Positions 34,282 through 42,791 of a DNA stretch of 46,399 nucleotides are shown in pieces. This DNA is from Micromonospora orduensis. GTDB lineage: Bacteria > Actinomycetota > Actinomycetes > Mycobacteriales > Micromonosporaceae. Where the stretch lies: assembly GCF_006228125.1 (NCBI RefSeq), contig NZ_VDFY01000181.1, positions 1 to 46,399 of the forward strand. The letters run 5' to 3'. The notes under the pieces are model-generated. The model did no database searches. It saw only the letters and a list, made by a program, of their open reading frames with translations, and was not told the DNA's origin. The first letter of the stretch is position 1, and every line of letters starts with the position of its first letter. The translations under genes and the position numbers were made by a program.

Positions 34282-35247
34282 ATGGCCCGGGCCCAGTTCA
34301 GCGCAGAGAGCAGCAGTGGTGGCGCGTTCGTCCGCCAGCCCAACCGGTTCACCGGTCGGGTCACCCCGCACTCGACCTCGCCGCCCGGCGGCGGCCCGGA
34401 CGAGCAGGACCGCTGGCCGCTGGAGGCCGGCCGTTACCGGCTGATCTGGTGCCGCGCCTGCCCGTGGGCGCACCGGGCGAGGATCGTGCGCGGCCTGCTC
34501 GGGCTGGACGACGCGATCTCGCTGGGCACCGTCGACCCGATCCGCGACGAGCGGGGTTGGGCGTTCGCCCTCGACCCGGACGGCTTCGACCCGGTCCTCG
34601 GCGTGAGCTTCCTCTCCGAGGCGTACCTGGCCACCGACGAGGACTACACCGGCCGGGTGACCGTGCCGGCGCTTGTCGACACCCTGACCGGTCGGGTGGT
34701 CACCAACGACTACCCGCAGCTCACCCTCGACTTCTCCACCGAGTGGCGGCGGCTGCACGCGCCCGACGCGCCGGACCTGTACCCGGTCGAGCTACGCCCG
34801 GAGATGGACGCGCTGATGGCCGACATCCACGCCGACGTCAACAACGGCGTCTACCGGTGCGGGTTCGCCACCTCCCAGGAGGCGTACGACGAGGCGTTCC
34901 GGGCGGTCTTCGCCCGGCTCGACATGCTCTCCGACCGGCTGGCCGGGCAGCGCTACCTGATGGGCGACGCGATCACCGAGGCCGACGTGCGGCTGTTCAC
35001 CACACTGGTCCGCTTCGACGCCGCGTACCACGGGCACTTCAAGTGCAACCGCAACAAGCTGACCGAGATGCCGGTGCTCTGGGCGTACGCCCGGGACCTG
35101 TTCCAGACTCCGGGCTTCGGCGAGACGGTCGACTTCGACCACATCAAGCGGCACTACTACGGCACCCACCGGGAGATCAACCCGACCGGGATCGTGCCGC
35201 TGGGGCCCGACGAGTCCGGCTGGACGACGCCGCACGGGCGTGGCTGA
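34282..35247 (+). CDS. Glutathionyl-hydroquinone reductase-like GST (Xi class)
   Basis: A 321-residue thioredoxin/GST-fold protein. It carries the Xi-class signature RACPWAHRARI with catalytic Cys60, plus a C-terminal all-helical domain with GDAITEADVRLFTTLVRFD and HIKRHYYGTH. The family reduces glutathionyl-hydroquinones. Actinomycetes make mycothiol, not glutathione as a rule, so the native substrate may differ (inference). The gene looks leaderless with TAGGTT at 34270. It overlaps the next gene by eight bases and is divergent from the thiolase. Confidence 0.9.
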   Translation: MARAQFSAESSSGGAFVRQPNRFTGRVTPHSTSPPGGGPDEQDRWPLEAGRYRLIWCRACPWAHRARIVRGLLGLDDAISLGTVDPIRDERGWAFALDPDGFDPVLGVSFLSEAYLATDEDYTGRVTVPALVDTLTGRVVTNDYPQLTLDFSTEWRRLHAPDAPDLYPVELRPEMDALMADIHADVNNGVYRCGFATSQEAYDEAFRAVFARLDMLSDRLAGQRYLMGDAITEADVRLFTTLVRFDAAYHGHFKCNRNKLTEMPVLWAYARDLFQTPGFGETVDFDHIKRHYYGTHREINPTGIVPLGPDESGWTTPHGRG

Positions 35248-35920
35248 GCGGGGGCGGGCCGGCACCACGAGCGCGCCGGGCGTCGGCGCGGACGTCGCCC
35301 GCAGGGTCGCCGCGTCGGTCGCCGCCGGCTGCACGCTGGCCGGCGCGGTCGCGGTGACCGTCGCCGTGCTCGCCGGTCCCGGTCCGGGCCTCACCGGGTA
35401 CGTCAGTGAGGCAGGTATCGCCGGCAGCGGCTACGCCGCGACGTACCGGATCGGGGTGCTGGCCCTGGCCGGCGCGTTGCTGCTGATCGCGGCGGCGCTG
35501 CCCCCGGGGGTACGGGCGGCGTCGGCGCTGCTCGCCGTCGGCGCCGTGTGCACGGCCGTGTCCGGGGCGGTGACCTGCTCGGCGGGCTGCCCGCTGCCGC
35601 CGTTCGAGAAGACCACGGTGGCCGACCTGGTGCACGGCGGCGCGAGTGTCGCGGCGACCGCGGCGGTCGTCCTGGCGATGGCCGCGCTTGCCGCCTCGGG
35701 TGCGGCCAATCGGGCGGTACGCCGCCTGGCCGCCGGGGCCGCCGGGCTGGCCCTGCCGCTCTGCGCCGCGGTGGGGCTGGCCATGCTCGTCGTGGGCCGG
35801 GGCGCAGTGGTGGGTGTGCTGGAGCGGCTGGTCCTCGCGCTCGCGGCGCTGTGGGGCGTGACGACCGCCACCGCGCTGGCGCTCTGTAAGGATCGTCACG
35901 TCGTTCGCTCCTTGCGCTGA
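35240..35920 (+). CDS. DUF998 family membrane protein
   Basis: A 226-residue protein with six predicted membrane helices. The loop CSAGCPLPPFEKTTVADLVHGG is the conserved DUF998 segment between helices. Function is unknown. The GTG at 35240 lies within the end of the GST gene (eight-base overlap), so the two are translated from one mRNA. An Arg-rich C-terminus (CKDRHVVRSLR) ends the protein. Its last codons overlap a promoter for the next transcription unit. Confidence 0.85.
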   Translation: MAERGRAGTTSAPGVGADVARRVAASVAAGCTLAGAVAVTVAVLAGPGPGLTGYVSEAGIAGSGYAATYRIGVLALAGALLLIAAALPPGVRAASALLAVGAVCTAVSGAVTCSAGCPLPPFEKTTVADLVHGGASVAATAAVVLAMAALAASGAANRAVRRLAAGAAGLALPLCAAVGLAMLVVGRGAVVGVLERLVLALAALWGVTTATALALCKDRHVVRSLR

Positions 35921-35939
35921 GCGGCAAGCGGCGTACCGT
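35912..35939 (+). promoter_or_regulatory. Promoter of the leader peptide/symporter unit
   Basis: TTGCGC (35912-35917), a 16-base spacer and TACCGT (35934-35939) form a good actinomycete housekeeping promoter. Transcription would start about at the ATG of the leader peptide (35949), making a leaderless uORF. Confidence 0.6.
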
Positions 35940-35948
35940 CGCTGAACG

Positions 35949-36026
35949 ATGACCAATGTCTGGGGCCTCACTGTCCGCCTGTATGTCGATCTCCGACTAC
36001 AGGCCAGCGGCATCTGTCCGGCGTAG
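35949..36026 (+). CDS. Cysteine-containing leader peptide (uORF), 25 aa
   Basis: A 25-codon frame, ATG to TAG, whose product runs MTNVWGLTVRLYVDL, then RLQASGICPA. It matches the pattern of actinobacterial putative leader peptides (Arg-x-His/Tyr-Val-Asp-Leu, Ala/Ser-Ser/Gly, then a Cys close to the end) commonly found before sulfur-metabolism genes. It lies 50 bases before the symporter ATG. The tandem CGA CTA codons are rare for this GC content and the late Cys codon is TGT, not the usual TGC. The promoter geometry makes it leaderless. It probably senses cysteine charging by stalling; that is inference from family pattern. Confidence 0.65.
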   Translation: MTNVWGLTVRLYVDLRLQASGICPA

Positions 36027-36076
36027 CGCGCGTCACTCGCCCATCCCCGCTCGGACCAGACAATTGGAAACGTCCC

Positions 36077-37393
36077 ATGCCATTCGGCCTGCGTAAAATC
36101 CCCTTCTCCGTGCAGATCCTGCTCGGCCTCGTGCTCGGCGTCGCGCTGGGCTTCCTCGCCCGCAGCAACGACCTGAGCTGGCTGACCAGCACCCTGCACA
36201 CCGTCGGCGGCCTCTTCATCCAACTGCTCAAGCTGGCCGTGCCGCCGCTGGTCTTCACCGCGATCGTGGTCAGCGTGGTCAGCCTGCGCGGCGTCGCCAA
36301 CGCCGCCCGGCTCGCGCTGAAGACCCTCATGTGGTTCGGCATCACCGCGCTCATCGCGGTGAGCATCGGCATCGGCCTCGGCCTGCTCACCAACCCCGGC
36401 AAGGGTGTGACACTCGACGTGGGTGGCGCCGCGCCGCCGAAGAACACCGGCTCGTGGACCGACTTCCTCACCGGCATCGTGCCCACCAACCCGGTCGGCG
36501 CGTTCGTCGAGGGCAACGTCCTGCAGATCGTCTTCCTCGCCCTGGTCGTCGGTGCCGCGGCCCTGCTCGTCGGCGAGCCCGCCGAGCCGTTCGTGGCCCT
36601 GAACCGCTCGCTGCTGGAGATCGTCCAGAAGGCGCTCTGGTGGGTCATCCGACTCGCCCCGATCGGCACCCTCGGCCTGATCGGCAACGCCGTCGCCTCG
36701 TACGGCTGGGACCTGCTGGCCCCGCTCGCGAAGTTCACCACAGCCGTCTACGTCGGCTGCGCCATCGTGCTGTTCGTGGTCTACCCGCTGGTGCTGATCC
36801 TCGCCGGCCGGCTCAACCCGCTGCGCTTCTTCGCCGGCGCCTGGCCGGCCATCGAGCTGGCGTTCGTGTCCCGCTCCTCGGTCGGCACGATGCCGGTGAC
36901 CCAGCGCTCCGTCGAGCGCCTCGGCGTCCCCCGCGAGTACGCCTCGTTCGCGGTGCCGTTCGGCGCCACCACGAAGATGGACGGCTGCGCCGCGATCTAC
37001 CCGGCGCTCGCCGCGATCTTCGTGGCCCAGGTGTTCGGCGTCCAGCTCGGCGTCACCGACTACCTGCTTATCGCGTTCGTCTCGGTGGTCGGCTCGGCGG
37101 CCACCGCCGGCCTGACCGGCGCGATCGTGATGCTCACCCTCACCCTGAGCACGCTGGGTCTGCCGCTGGCCGGCGCCGGCCTGCTGCTCGCCATCGACCC
37201 GATCCTCGACATGATCCGCACCGCCACCAACGTGGCCGGGCAGGCTCTGGTGCCGACCGTGGTCGCCGCCCGCGAGGGCACCCTCGACCGGGCCGCGTAC
37301 GAATCCGCCGGCAAGCGCGACCTGACCGAGCCGGAGCCGGCCCCGCTCGCCCGACCCGACCGGCAGGACGAGCTGAGCCCCGTCCCCGCCTGA
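36077..37393 (+). CDS. DAACS family dicarboxylate/amino acid:cation symporter
   Basis: A 438-residue symporter of the glutamate/DctA/GltP family, with about eight membrane helices, hairpin signatures (VSRSSVGTMPVTQRSV, corresponding to the Ser-rich HP1 tip) and the substrate-binding GATTKMDGCAAIYPALAAIF. C-terminal TM8 includes IDPILDMIRTATNVAG with the conserved Asp and Asn. The family moves C4-dicarboxylates, glutamate or cystine (TcyP). A cysteine-bearing leader peptide upstream makes cystine or another sulfur compound worth considering. Weak ribosome binding site (GGAAA) before ATG 36077. A strong terminator follows. Confidence 0.9.
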   Translation: MPFGLRKIPFSVQILLGLVLGVALGFLARSNDLSWLTSTLHTVGGLFIQLLKLAVPPLVFTAIVVSVVSLRGVANAARLALKTLMWFGITALIAVSIGIGLGLLTNPGKGVTLDVGGAAPPKNTGSWTDFLTGIVPTNPVGAFVEGNVLQIVFLALVVGAAALLVGEPAEPFVALNRSLLEIVQKALWWVIRLAPIGTLGLIGNAVASYGWDLLAPLAKFTTAVYVGCAIVLFVVYPLVLILAGRLNPLRFFAGAWPAIELAFVSRSSVGTMPVTQRSVERLGVPREYASFAVPFGATTKMDGCAAIYPALAAIFVAQVFGVQLGVTDYLLIAFVSVVGSAATAGLTGAIVMLTLTLSTLGLPLAGAGLLLAIDPILDMIRTATNVAGQALVPTVVAAREGTLDRAAYESAGKRDLTEPEPAPLARPDRQDELSPVPA

Positions 37394-37407
37394 TCCCGGC
37401 ACACCGA

Positions 37408-37446
37408 CGTCGACGGACCCCTCCCCGAGGGGTCCGTCGACGTTTT
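37408..37446 (+). terminator. Strong intrinsic terminator just before the OYE gene
   Basis: A perfect 15-bp stem (37408-37422 with 37428-37442, arm CGTCGACGGACCCCT), five-base loop, and a four-T tract (37443-37446). It lies 14 bases past the symporter stop and only 15 bases before the next ATG, leaving no space for a promoter between. Confidence 0.9.
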
Positions 37447-37461
37447 CGAGAGGATGACGAC

Positions 37462-38529
37462 ATGAGTTCCCTGTTCACACCGCTGGCCCTGCGCGCGGTC
37501 ACCCTGCCCAACCGGATCGCCATGGCACCGATGTGCCAGTACTCGGCCGGCCCCGACGGGCTGCCCACCGACTGGCACCTGATCCACCTCGGCACCCGCG
37601 CCGTGGGCGGAGCCGGTCTGGTGCTGACCGAGGCAACCGCCGTCCTGCCCGAGGGGCGGATCACCCCGCAGGACACCGGGCTGTGGTCCGGCGCGCACGT
37701 GGACGCGTGGCGACCGGTGACCGCGTTCGTCGCCGCACACGGCGCGGTGCCGGCCGTGCAGCTGGCGCACGCCGGCTTCAAGGCCTCGACGTACCGGCCG
37801 TGGGCGCCGGAGCGCGGCGGCGTTCCGGACGACGAGGGCGGCTGGACCCCGGTCGCCCCCGGGTCGGAGCCGTTCACCGCCGACTACCGGACGCCGACCG
37901 CGCTCGACGCGGCGGGTGTCGCCGGCGTGGTCGACGCGTTCGCGGCCGCCGCCGAGCGGGCACTGGCCGCCGGGTTCGCCGCCGTGGAGATCCACGCCGC
38001 GCACGGCTACCTGCTCAACGAGTTCCTCTCCCCGCTGACCAACCACCGCACCGACGGCTACGGCGGCGACCGGGCCGGCCGGATGCGGCTCACCCTTGAG
38101 GTCGCCCGCGCGGTACGCGCCGCCGTCGGCGAGAACGTCCCGGTGCTCACCCGGATCTCCGCCACCGACTGGGTCGAGGGCGGCTGGACGATCGAGGACA
38201 GCGTGGTGCTCGCCGGCGAGCTGGCCGCCGTCGGCGTGGACCTGATCGACGCGTCCTCCGGCGGCGTGAGCACGGACCAGCGCATTCCGCTCGGTCCCGG
38301 CTACCAGGTGCCGCTGGCCGCCCAGATCCGCCGCGAGGCCGGCGTGCCGAGCGGCGCGGTGGGCCTGATCGTGGAGCCGGAGCACGCCGAGCAGATCATC
38401 GCCAGCGGCGACGCCGACCTGGTGCTGCTCGGCCGGGAGCTGCTGCGCGACCCGTACTGGCCGCGCCGGGCCGCCGCGAAGCTCGGCGTCGCGTACACCG
38501 GGCCGGCGCAGTACGCCCGCGCCGCCTGA
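37462..38529 (+). CDS. NADH:flavin oxidoreductase, Old Yellow Enzyme (YqjM type)
   Basis: A 355-residue FMN ene-reductase reducing activated C=C bonds. The signature of the thermophilic-like/YqjM branch is Cys25 in MAPMCQYSA; substrate-binding His178 and His181 are in EIHAAHGYLLNEF. The RTDGYGG region and the FMN-phosphate site (VGLIVEPEHAEQI) are complete. ATG at 37462 follows GAGAGG. The gene sits directly behind the terminator at 37408-37446, so it needs read-through or a start upstream of that hairpin. Confidence 0.93.
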   Translation: MSSLFTPLALRAVTLPNRIAMAPMCQYSAGPDGLPTDWHLIHLGTRAVGGAGLVLTEATAVLPEGRITPQDTGLWSGAHVDAWRPVTAFVAAHGAVPAVQLAHAGFKASTYRPWAPERGGVPDDEGGWTPVAPGSEPFTADYRTPTALDAAGVAGVVDAFAAAAERALAAGFAAVEIHAAHGYLLNEFLSPLTNHRTDGYGGDRAGRMRLTLEVARAVRAAVGENVPVLTRISATDWVEGGWTIEDSVVLAGELAAVGVDLIDASSGGVSTDQRIPLGPGYQVPLAAQIRREAGVPSGAVGLIVEPEHAEQIIASGDADLVLLGRELLRDPYWPRRAAAKLGVAYTGPAQYARAA

Positions 38530-38540
38530 TGCCCGCCGGT

Positions 38541-38571
38541 CGGGCGGCTGCCGTACCCCGGCAGCCGCCCG
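38541..38571. terminator. Bidirectional hairpin terminator
   Basis: The perfect 13-bp arms CGGGCGGCTGCCG (38541-38553) and its complement (38559-38571) enclose a five-base loop. It lies between the convergent OYE and ABC exporter stops. Confidence 0.85.
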
Positions 38572-38575
38572 GCCG

Positions 38576-41500
38576 TCAGCCGGCCAGGTGCGACCAGTCG
38601 CCCTCCAGGTCCCGCCAGGCACCCTGAGCCGCCACGGCTCCGCCGAGCAGCACCACCACGTGGTCGGCGCGGACCAGCGCGGCCCGCTTCGCGGTCGACC
38701 CGACGACTGTCACCCCGTGCGCCCGCAGCGCCTGCCACAGCGCCAGCTCGGTGGTGACGTCCAGCGCCGACGAGACGTCGTCGGCGACCAGCAGCTCGGT
38801 CCGCGGCGCCAGCGCCCGAGCCAGGGCCAACCGCTGCAACTGCCCGCCGGAGAGCCGGGTGCCCTTGTGCCCGATGAGCAGGCCCAGCCCGCCACCGGCG
38901 GCGGCCAGGTCGTGGTCGAGCTGCGCGGTGCTGACCGCCCCGGCCGCGTCCACCTGGTGCCCGAGGGCGATGTTGTCGGCCACCGTGCCGGACAGCACCC
39001 GGGGCAACTGGCCGACGTAGCCGACCTGGTTGGGGCGCAGGAACAGCTCCGGCTCGGTGACCGGGTCGCCGTTCCAGGACAGCTCGCCGGTGTGGTGCAC
39101 GATGCCGGCCAGCGCCCGCAGCAGGGACGACTTGCCCGACCCCACCGGCCCGACGACAAGCACCAGCTGTCCCCGTTGGACGGTCAGGTCCACGTCCCGC
39201 ACGGCGACCGTGCCGTCGGAGTGCACCACGCCGAAGCCGCGCAGCTCCAGGCGGCGCAGCGGATGGCGGGGTGGTGACGTCGGCGCGGGAGCCGTCCCGG
39301 CGGCCAGGTCGACCGCCGGCACCGCCGCGGAGTACGCGCCCACCCCCGTCATCGCCACCGTCCGGCGGGTCCAGACCCGCGCGGAGGGCAGCTGGGAGAT
39401 CAACGACGCTGTCGTCCAGGCGAACCAGCGGGCCGCGCCCAGGGTGGAGACCGCCACCAGCACCGCCCCGGCGGAGAGCCCGCCGCTCAGGTAGAGCGCC
39501 CACGCGCCGATCGGCAACAGCCCGCTGGCCACCGACGGCGTGGAACGCGACCACACCTGCACCGAGATCTCCCGCCGCTGCCGGTCGCTGCGCAGCGCGT
39601 CCAGGTCCGCCAAATGCCGCAGCACCGCCGCCGTCGCGCCGGCGAGCTTCACCGTGCGCGCCGCGGAGAGCGCCGAGACCAGCGCGGTGGCGAACGCGGC
39701 CCGCGCCGTCACCGTCGCCCGGGCCGCCCGCTCCAGCTTCGGCCCGAACAGCGTCGCGGCCAGCCCGGAGACGACCATCGTGCCGAGGAAGAACAGCCCA
39801 GGTACGACGCTGCCGGTGACCGCCGTCATGGCGACCAGAAGGACCAGCGCGACGGCCTGGTCCAGCACGTTGTCGGCGAGCTGGACCACCCGCTCGGTGT
39901 CGCCGCCCTGCGCCACCACCTCGGCCGGGGTGTGCGAGCTGACCCGGCGCGGCCCGGTCTGGCCGTGCACCAGGCGCAGGCCGATCCGCAGCATCTGCCG
40001 TACCCACCACTGCGGGAACCAGACGTGGGTGTAGAACGGCAGCGGCATGGTGACCAGCAGTCCGGCCACGATCCCCACCGCCGGCAGGTACGGGTTGCCG
40101 GTGCCGTCGACCAGGTCGGCCCAGAGCCAGGGCAGCACCGGGCCGTCCAGCCCGAGCAGGCTGAGCCCGAGGAACAGCACGATCGCGGTCGCCCCGTACC
40201 GGGGATCGTTGAGGCAGAGCCGGAAGATCTCCCGCAGCGTCCGGGCCGGCGGCACCGGTGGCAGTGGCGGCGGGTCGGCGCGGGTCGGCCCGACCGGCGC
40301 GGCCGGTTCGGCAGGTGTGGTCGCCGGCTCGTTCGGCCAGTCGTCGACCGGGTCGGGGCCGACCAGCAGGTCGGTACCGGCGCCGGCGCGGCCGGTCGGC
40401 GCCGACGCGGCGTACGCGGCGGCGTGGCTGGTGGCCAGCAGTTCGGCGAAGCGCGTCGACGTCTCCAGCGGGCCGGCCTCGACCACCGCGCCGTCGGCCA
40501 GCACCACCACCTCGTCGCAGCGGCGCACGGAGGAGAGTCGGTGCGCGATGACGATGCCGATCCGGTCGCGCAGCAGTCGTTCGGTGGCCCGCTGCACCCG
40601 CGCCTCGGTGACCGGGTCCAAACGGGCGGTGGCCTCGTCGAGGATCACCACGTGCGGGTCGCGGACCAGGATCCGGGCGAACGCCACCAACTGCTCCTGA
40701 CCGGCGGAGAGCACGTGGCCGCCCTCCCCCAGCCGCGTCGCCAGGCCCTCCGGCAACTCGGCGATCCAGCCGGCCAGGCCCAGCTCGTTCAGCGCCCGCG
40801 CGGCGGCGTCGAGCAGGTCCGGGTCGAAGAGCGCCACGTTCTCGGCGAGCGTGCCGGCAAGGATCTCGGTGCGCTGCGGCACCAGCGCCACCCAGCGGCG
40901 CAGCTGCTCGACGTCGAGATCACACAGGTCGGTGCCGCCGAGGAAGACCGTTCCCGGCGGCACGTCGACCGCCCGGGTGAGCACCTTCGCCAGAGTCGAC
41001 TTGCCCGAACCGGTCCGCCCGATCAGCGCGTACGAGCGGCCACGTGCGAAGGTCAGGCTGAGCCCGCGCAGGGCGGCCCCCCGGCCACTCTCCGGGCCGC
41101 TCACCTCGTACTCGAACGTCAGGTCACGGATGCGCAGATCGCCCGAGGTCGGGCTGGCTCCGCCGACGGGTTCCTGCCGGGCCTGCTGGAGCAACCGCAC
41201 CCGGGCCCACGCCCCGAGAGCCTCCTGGATCTCCGGCACCATCCGGCTGACGTGTTCCGCGGTGGCCCCGAAGGCCAGGGCGAGCAGCCAGATGGCGGTG
41301 AGCCGGGCGGCGTCGATCCGGCCGGTGGCCAGCGCCCACGCCCCGCCGAGCACCACCGCACCGATGCCGGCCCGGATCGTCGCGGTGGCGACCGTCGCCA
41401 CCCGGGCGGACATCACCCAGACCCGTTGGCCCCGGGACAGCACGGCGGCGGCGCGGCGGGCGTACAGGCGCAGCACGTACGGCCGGGCCAGGCTGGTCCG

Positions 41501-42091
41501 TACGTCGTCCTGGCCGTGCACCGCCTCCTCCATGACCGCGGCCAGGTCGGACCAGGCCTCCTCCTCGGCCATCCGGGCCGGGCCGATCCGTGCCGTGGGC
41601 CGACGCAGTCCGACCGCGAGCACCACCGTGAGCAGCAGCATCGCGATCCCGGCCGGCCACCACACGACCAACGCGACGACCATCGACAACAGCCCGACAC
41701 AGAGCCCCTGGGCGAGTCGGGTGCCCTGGTTACGAAGCGCCGCCGCCACCTGGTAGACGTCACCGTCGATCCGGTCGAGCAGCTCACCCACCGGAGTGGT
41801 CTCCAGGGTGGGCAGGTCCTGCCCGAGGGCGACGCGGCACAGCCGGCGGCGCACGTCGGCGGACCAGTCGGCGGTCAGGCCGGCCATCAGCAGGCTCACC
41901 GCGAGGTCGCTGAGCACCACGGCGACAAGTGCCGCGGCCAGCACGGCGAAGAAGCCGGCCGAGCGGTGCACCAGCACCGCGCCGGCCAGCGCCGAAGCGC
42001 CCGCCTGGCCGGCGGCGCCGAGCACGATGAGCATGGCGACGACAGTCATCCGGCGTGGCGAGGTGTCCCACATATCTCGGAGCAGGCGCAT
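38576..42091 (-). CDS. Fused two-half ABC exporter (TMD-NBD-TMD-NBD)
   Basis: A 1171-residue full-length exporter in one chain. TMD1 is followed by NBD1 with Walker A GRTGSGKS (about 357), LVPQR, signature LSAGQ, Walker B VVILDEAT (about 483) and H-loop IAHRLSS. A Pro/Thr/Ala-rich linker (about residues 570-625) precedes TMD2 and NBD2: Walker A GPVGSGKS (about 979), signature LSGGQ, Walker B LLVADDVSSALD (about 1099) with Asp in place of catalytic Glu, and the H-loop position is Ser/Thr (VVGSTAKRA). One ATP site is therefore expected to be degenerate. ATG at 42091 follows GGAGGG by seven bases; the upstream frame (MLSHPRPEGL) has no binding site. It is 96 bases downstream of the tetR gene. 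Confidence 0.92.
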   Translation of the reverse strand: MRLLRDMWDTSPRRMTVVAMLIVLGAAGQAGASALAGAVLVHRSAGFFAVLAAALVAVVLSDLAVSLLMAGLTADWSADVRRRLCRVALGQDLPTLETTPVGELLDRIDGDVYQVAAALRNQGTRLAQGLCVGLLSMVVALVVWWPAGIAMLLLTVVLAVGLRRPTARIGPARMAEEEAWSDLAAVMEEAVHGQDDVRTSLARPYVLRLYARRAAAVLSRGQRVWVMSARVATVATATIRAGIGAVVLGGAWALATGRIDAARLTAIWLLALAFGATAEHVSRMVPEIQEALGAWARVRLLQQARQEPVGGASPTSGDLRIRDLTFEYEVSGPESGRGAALRGLSLTFARGRSYALIGRTGSGKSTLAKVLTRAVDVPPGTVFLGGTDLCDLDVEQLRRWVALVPQRTEILAGTLAENVALFDPDLLDAAARALNELGLAGWIAELPEGLATRLGEGGHVLSAGQEQLVAFARILVRDPHVVILDEATARLDPVTEARVQRATERLLRDRIGIVIAHRLSSVRRCDEVVVLADGAVVEAGPLETSTRFAELLATSHAAAYAASAPTGRAGAGTDLLVGPDPVDDWPNEPATTPAEPAAPVGPTRADPPPLPPVPPARTLREIFRLCLNDPRYGATAIVLFLGLSLLGLDGPVLPWLWADLVDGTGNPYLPAVGIVAGLLVTMPLPFYTHVWFPQWWVRQMLRIGLRLVHGQTGPRRVSSHTPAEVVAQGGDTERVVQLADNVLDQAVALVLLVAMTAVTGSVVPGLFFLGTMVVSGLAATLFGPKLERAARATVTARAAFATALVSALSAARTVKLAGATAAVLRHLADLDALRSDRQRREISVQVWSRSTPSVASGLLPIGAWALYLSGGLSAGAVLVAVSTLGAARWFAWTTASLISQLPSARVWTRRTVAMTGVGAYSAAVPAVDLAAGTAPAPTSPPRHPLRRLELRGFGVVHSDGTVAVRDVDLTVQRGQLVLVVGPVGSGKSSLLRALAGIVHHTGELSWNGDPVTEPELFLRPNQVGYVGQLPRVLSGTVADNIALGHQVDAAGAVSTAQLDHDLAAAGGGLGLLIGHKGTRLSGGQLQRLALARALAPRTELLVADDVSSALDVTTELALWQALRAHGVTVVGSTAKRAALVRADHVVVLLGGAVAAQGAWRDLEGDWSHLAG

Positions 42092-42187
42092 GGAGAGTCC
42101 CTCCGGACGTGGGTGGCTGAGCACCCAGCCTGCCGGCTACGACCCCGTCCACTCAACCGAATTACCCGCTCTGAGCAGGTCTTCCGC

Positions 42188-42781
42188 TCACGTCTGGGCG
42201 ACCCGGCGCACGATGCCGAGCAGCGCCTCCTGCACGTCGGAGATGGGCCGGTCGGGTTGGAACACCAGCCAGTCCACGGCCACCACCAGGCCCACGCCGA
42301 ACAGCGCCGAGGAGGCGGTCGGCACGTCCAGATCGGGCGGCAGGTCGCCGCTGTCCACTCCGGCCCGCACCGTCTCGGCGATCACCTCGATCGCCTCGCT
42401 GCGCAGCAGCCGCAACGTCTGCTGCCACTCCCGGTTCGTCCGCCACATCTCCGACAGCAGCAACTGGGCGAACGCCCGGTACCGGCGGATGTACTCCAAC
42501 TCGGCGCGGACGAGGGCCGCCAGCGCGGCGCGGGGCGGCAGCCCGGCGACCGCCGCTCGGAACTCGGCGGTGAGCAGACCGATGCCGTGCCGCAGCAACT
42601 CCTCGAAGAGCACCGTCTTGGACTCGAAGTTGTAGTAGACCGTCCCCTTCGCGACCCCGGCCCGCGCCGCGATGTCGTCCACGGTGGTCGCGGAGAAACC
42701 CTGCTCGGCGATGAGTTCGACAGCCGCGACGAAGAGACGCTGGCGGGTGTCCTCCCGCCGCCTCGACCGTCCGTCCGTCAC
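42188..42781 (-). CDS. TetR family regulator
   Basis: A 197-residue repressor: N-terminal helix-turn-helix (TTVDDIAARAGVAKGTVYYNF) after a basic TRQRLFVAAVELIAEQG helix, then a hydrophobic ligand domain. GTG at 42781 is preferred, with GAGGA seven bases upstream; a GTG at 42787 lies only one base from GAGGA. The gene is the third in a unit with the ATPase and YhgE genes, ten bases after the latter. A TetR-type palindrome overlaps the -10 of that unit (45935-45948), so it probably autoregulates, derepressed by an exported compound. Confidence 0.9.
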   Translation of the reverse strand: MTDGRSRRREDTRQRLFVAAVELIAEQGFSATTVDDIAARAGVAKGTVYYNFESKTVLFEELLRHGIGLLTAEFRAAVAGLPPRAALAALVRAELEYIRRYRAFAQLLLSEMWRTNREWQQTLRLLRSEAIEVIAETVRAGVDSGDLPPDLDVPTASSALFGVGLVVAVDWLVFQPDRPISDVQEALLGIVRRVAQT

Positions 42782-42791
42782 CGGCACATCC

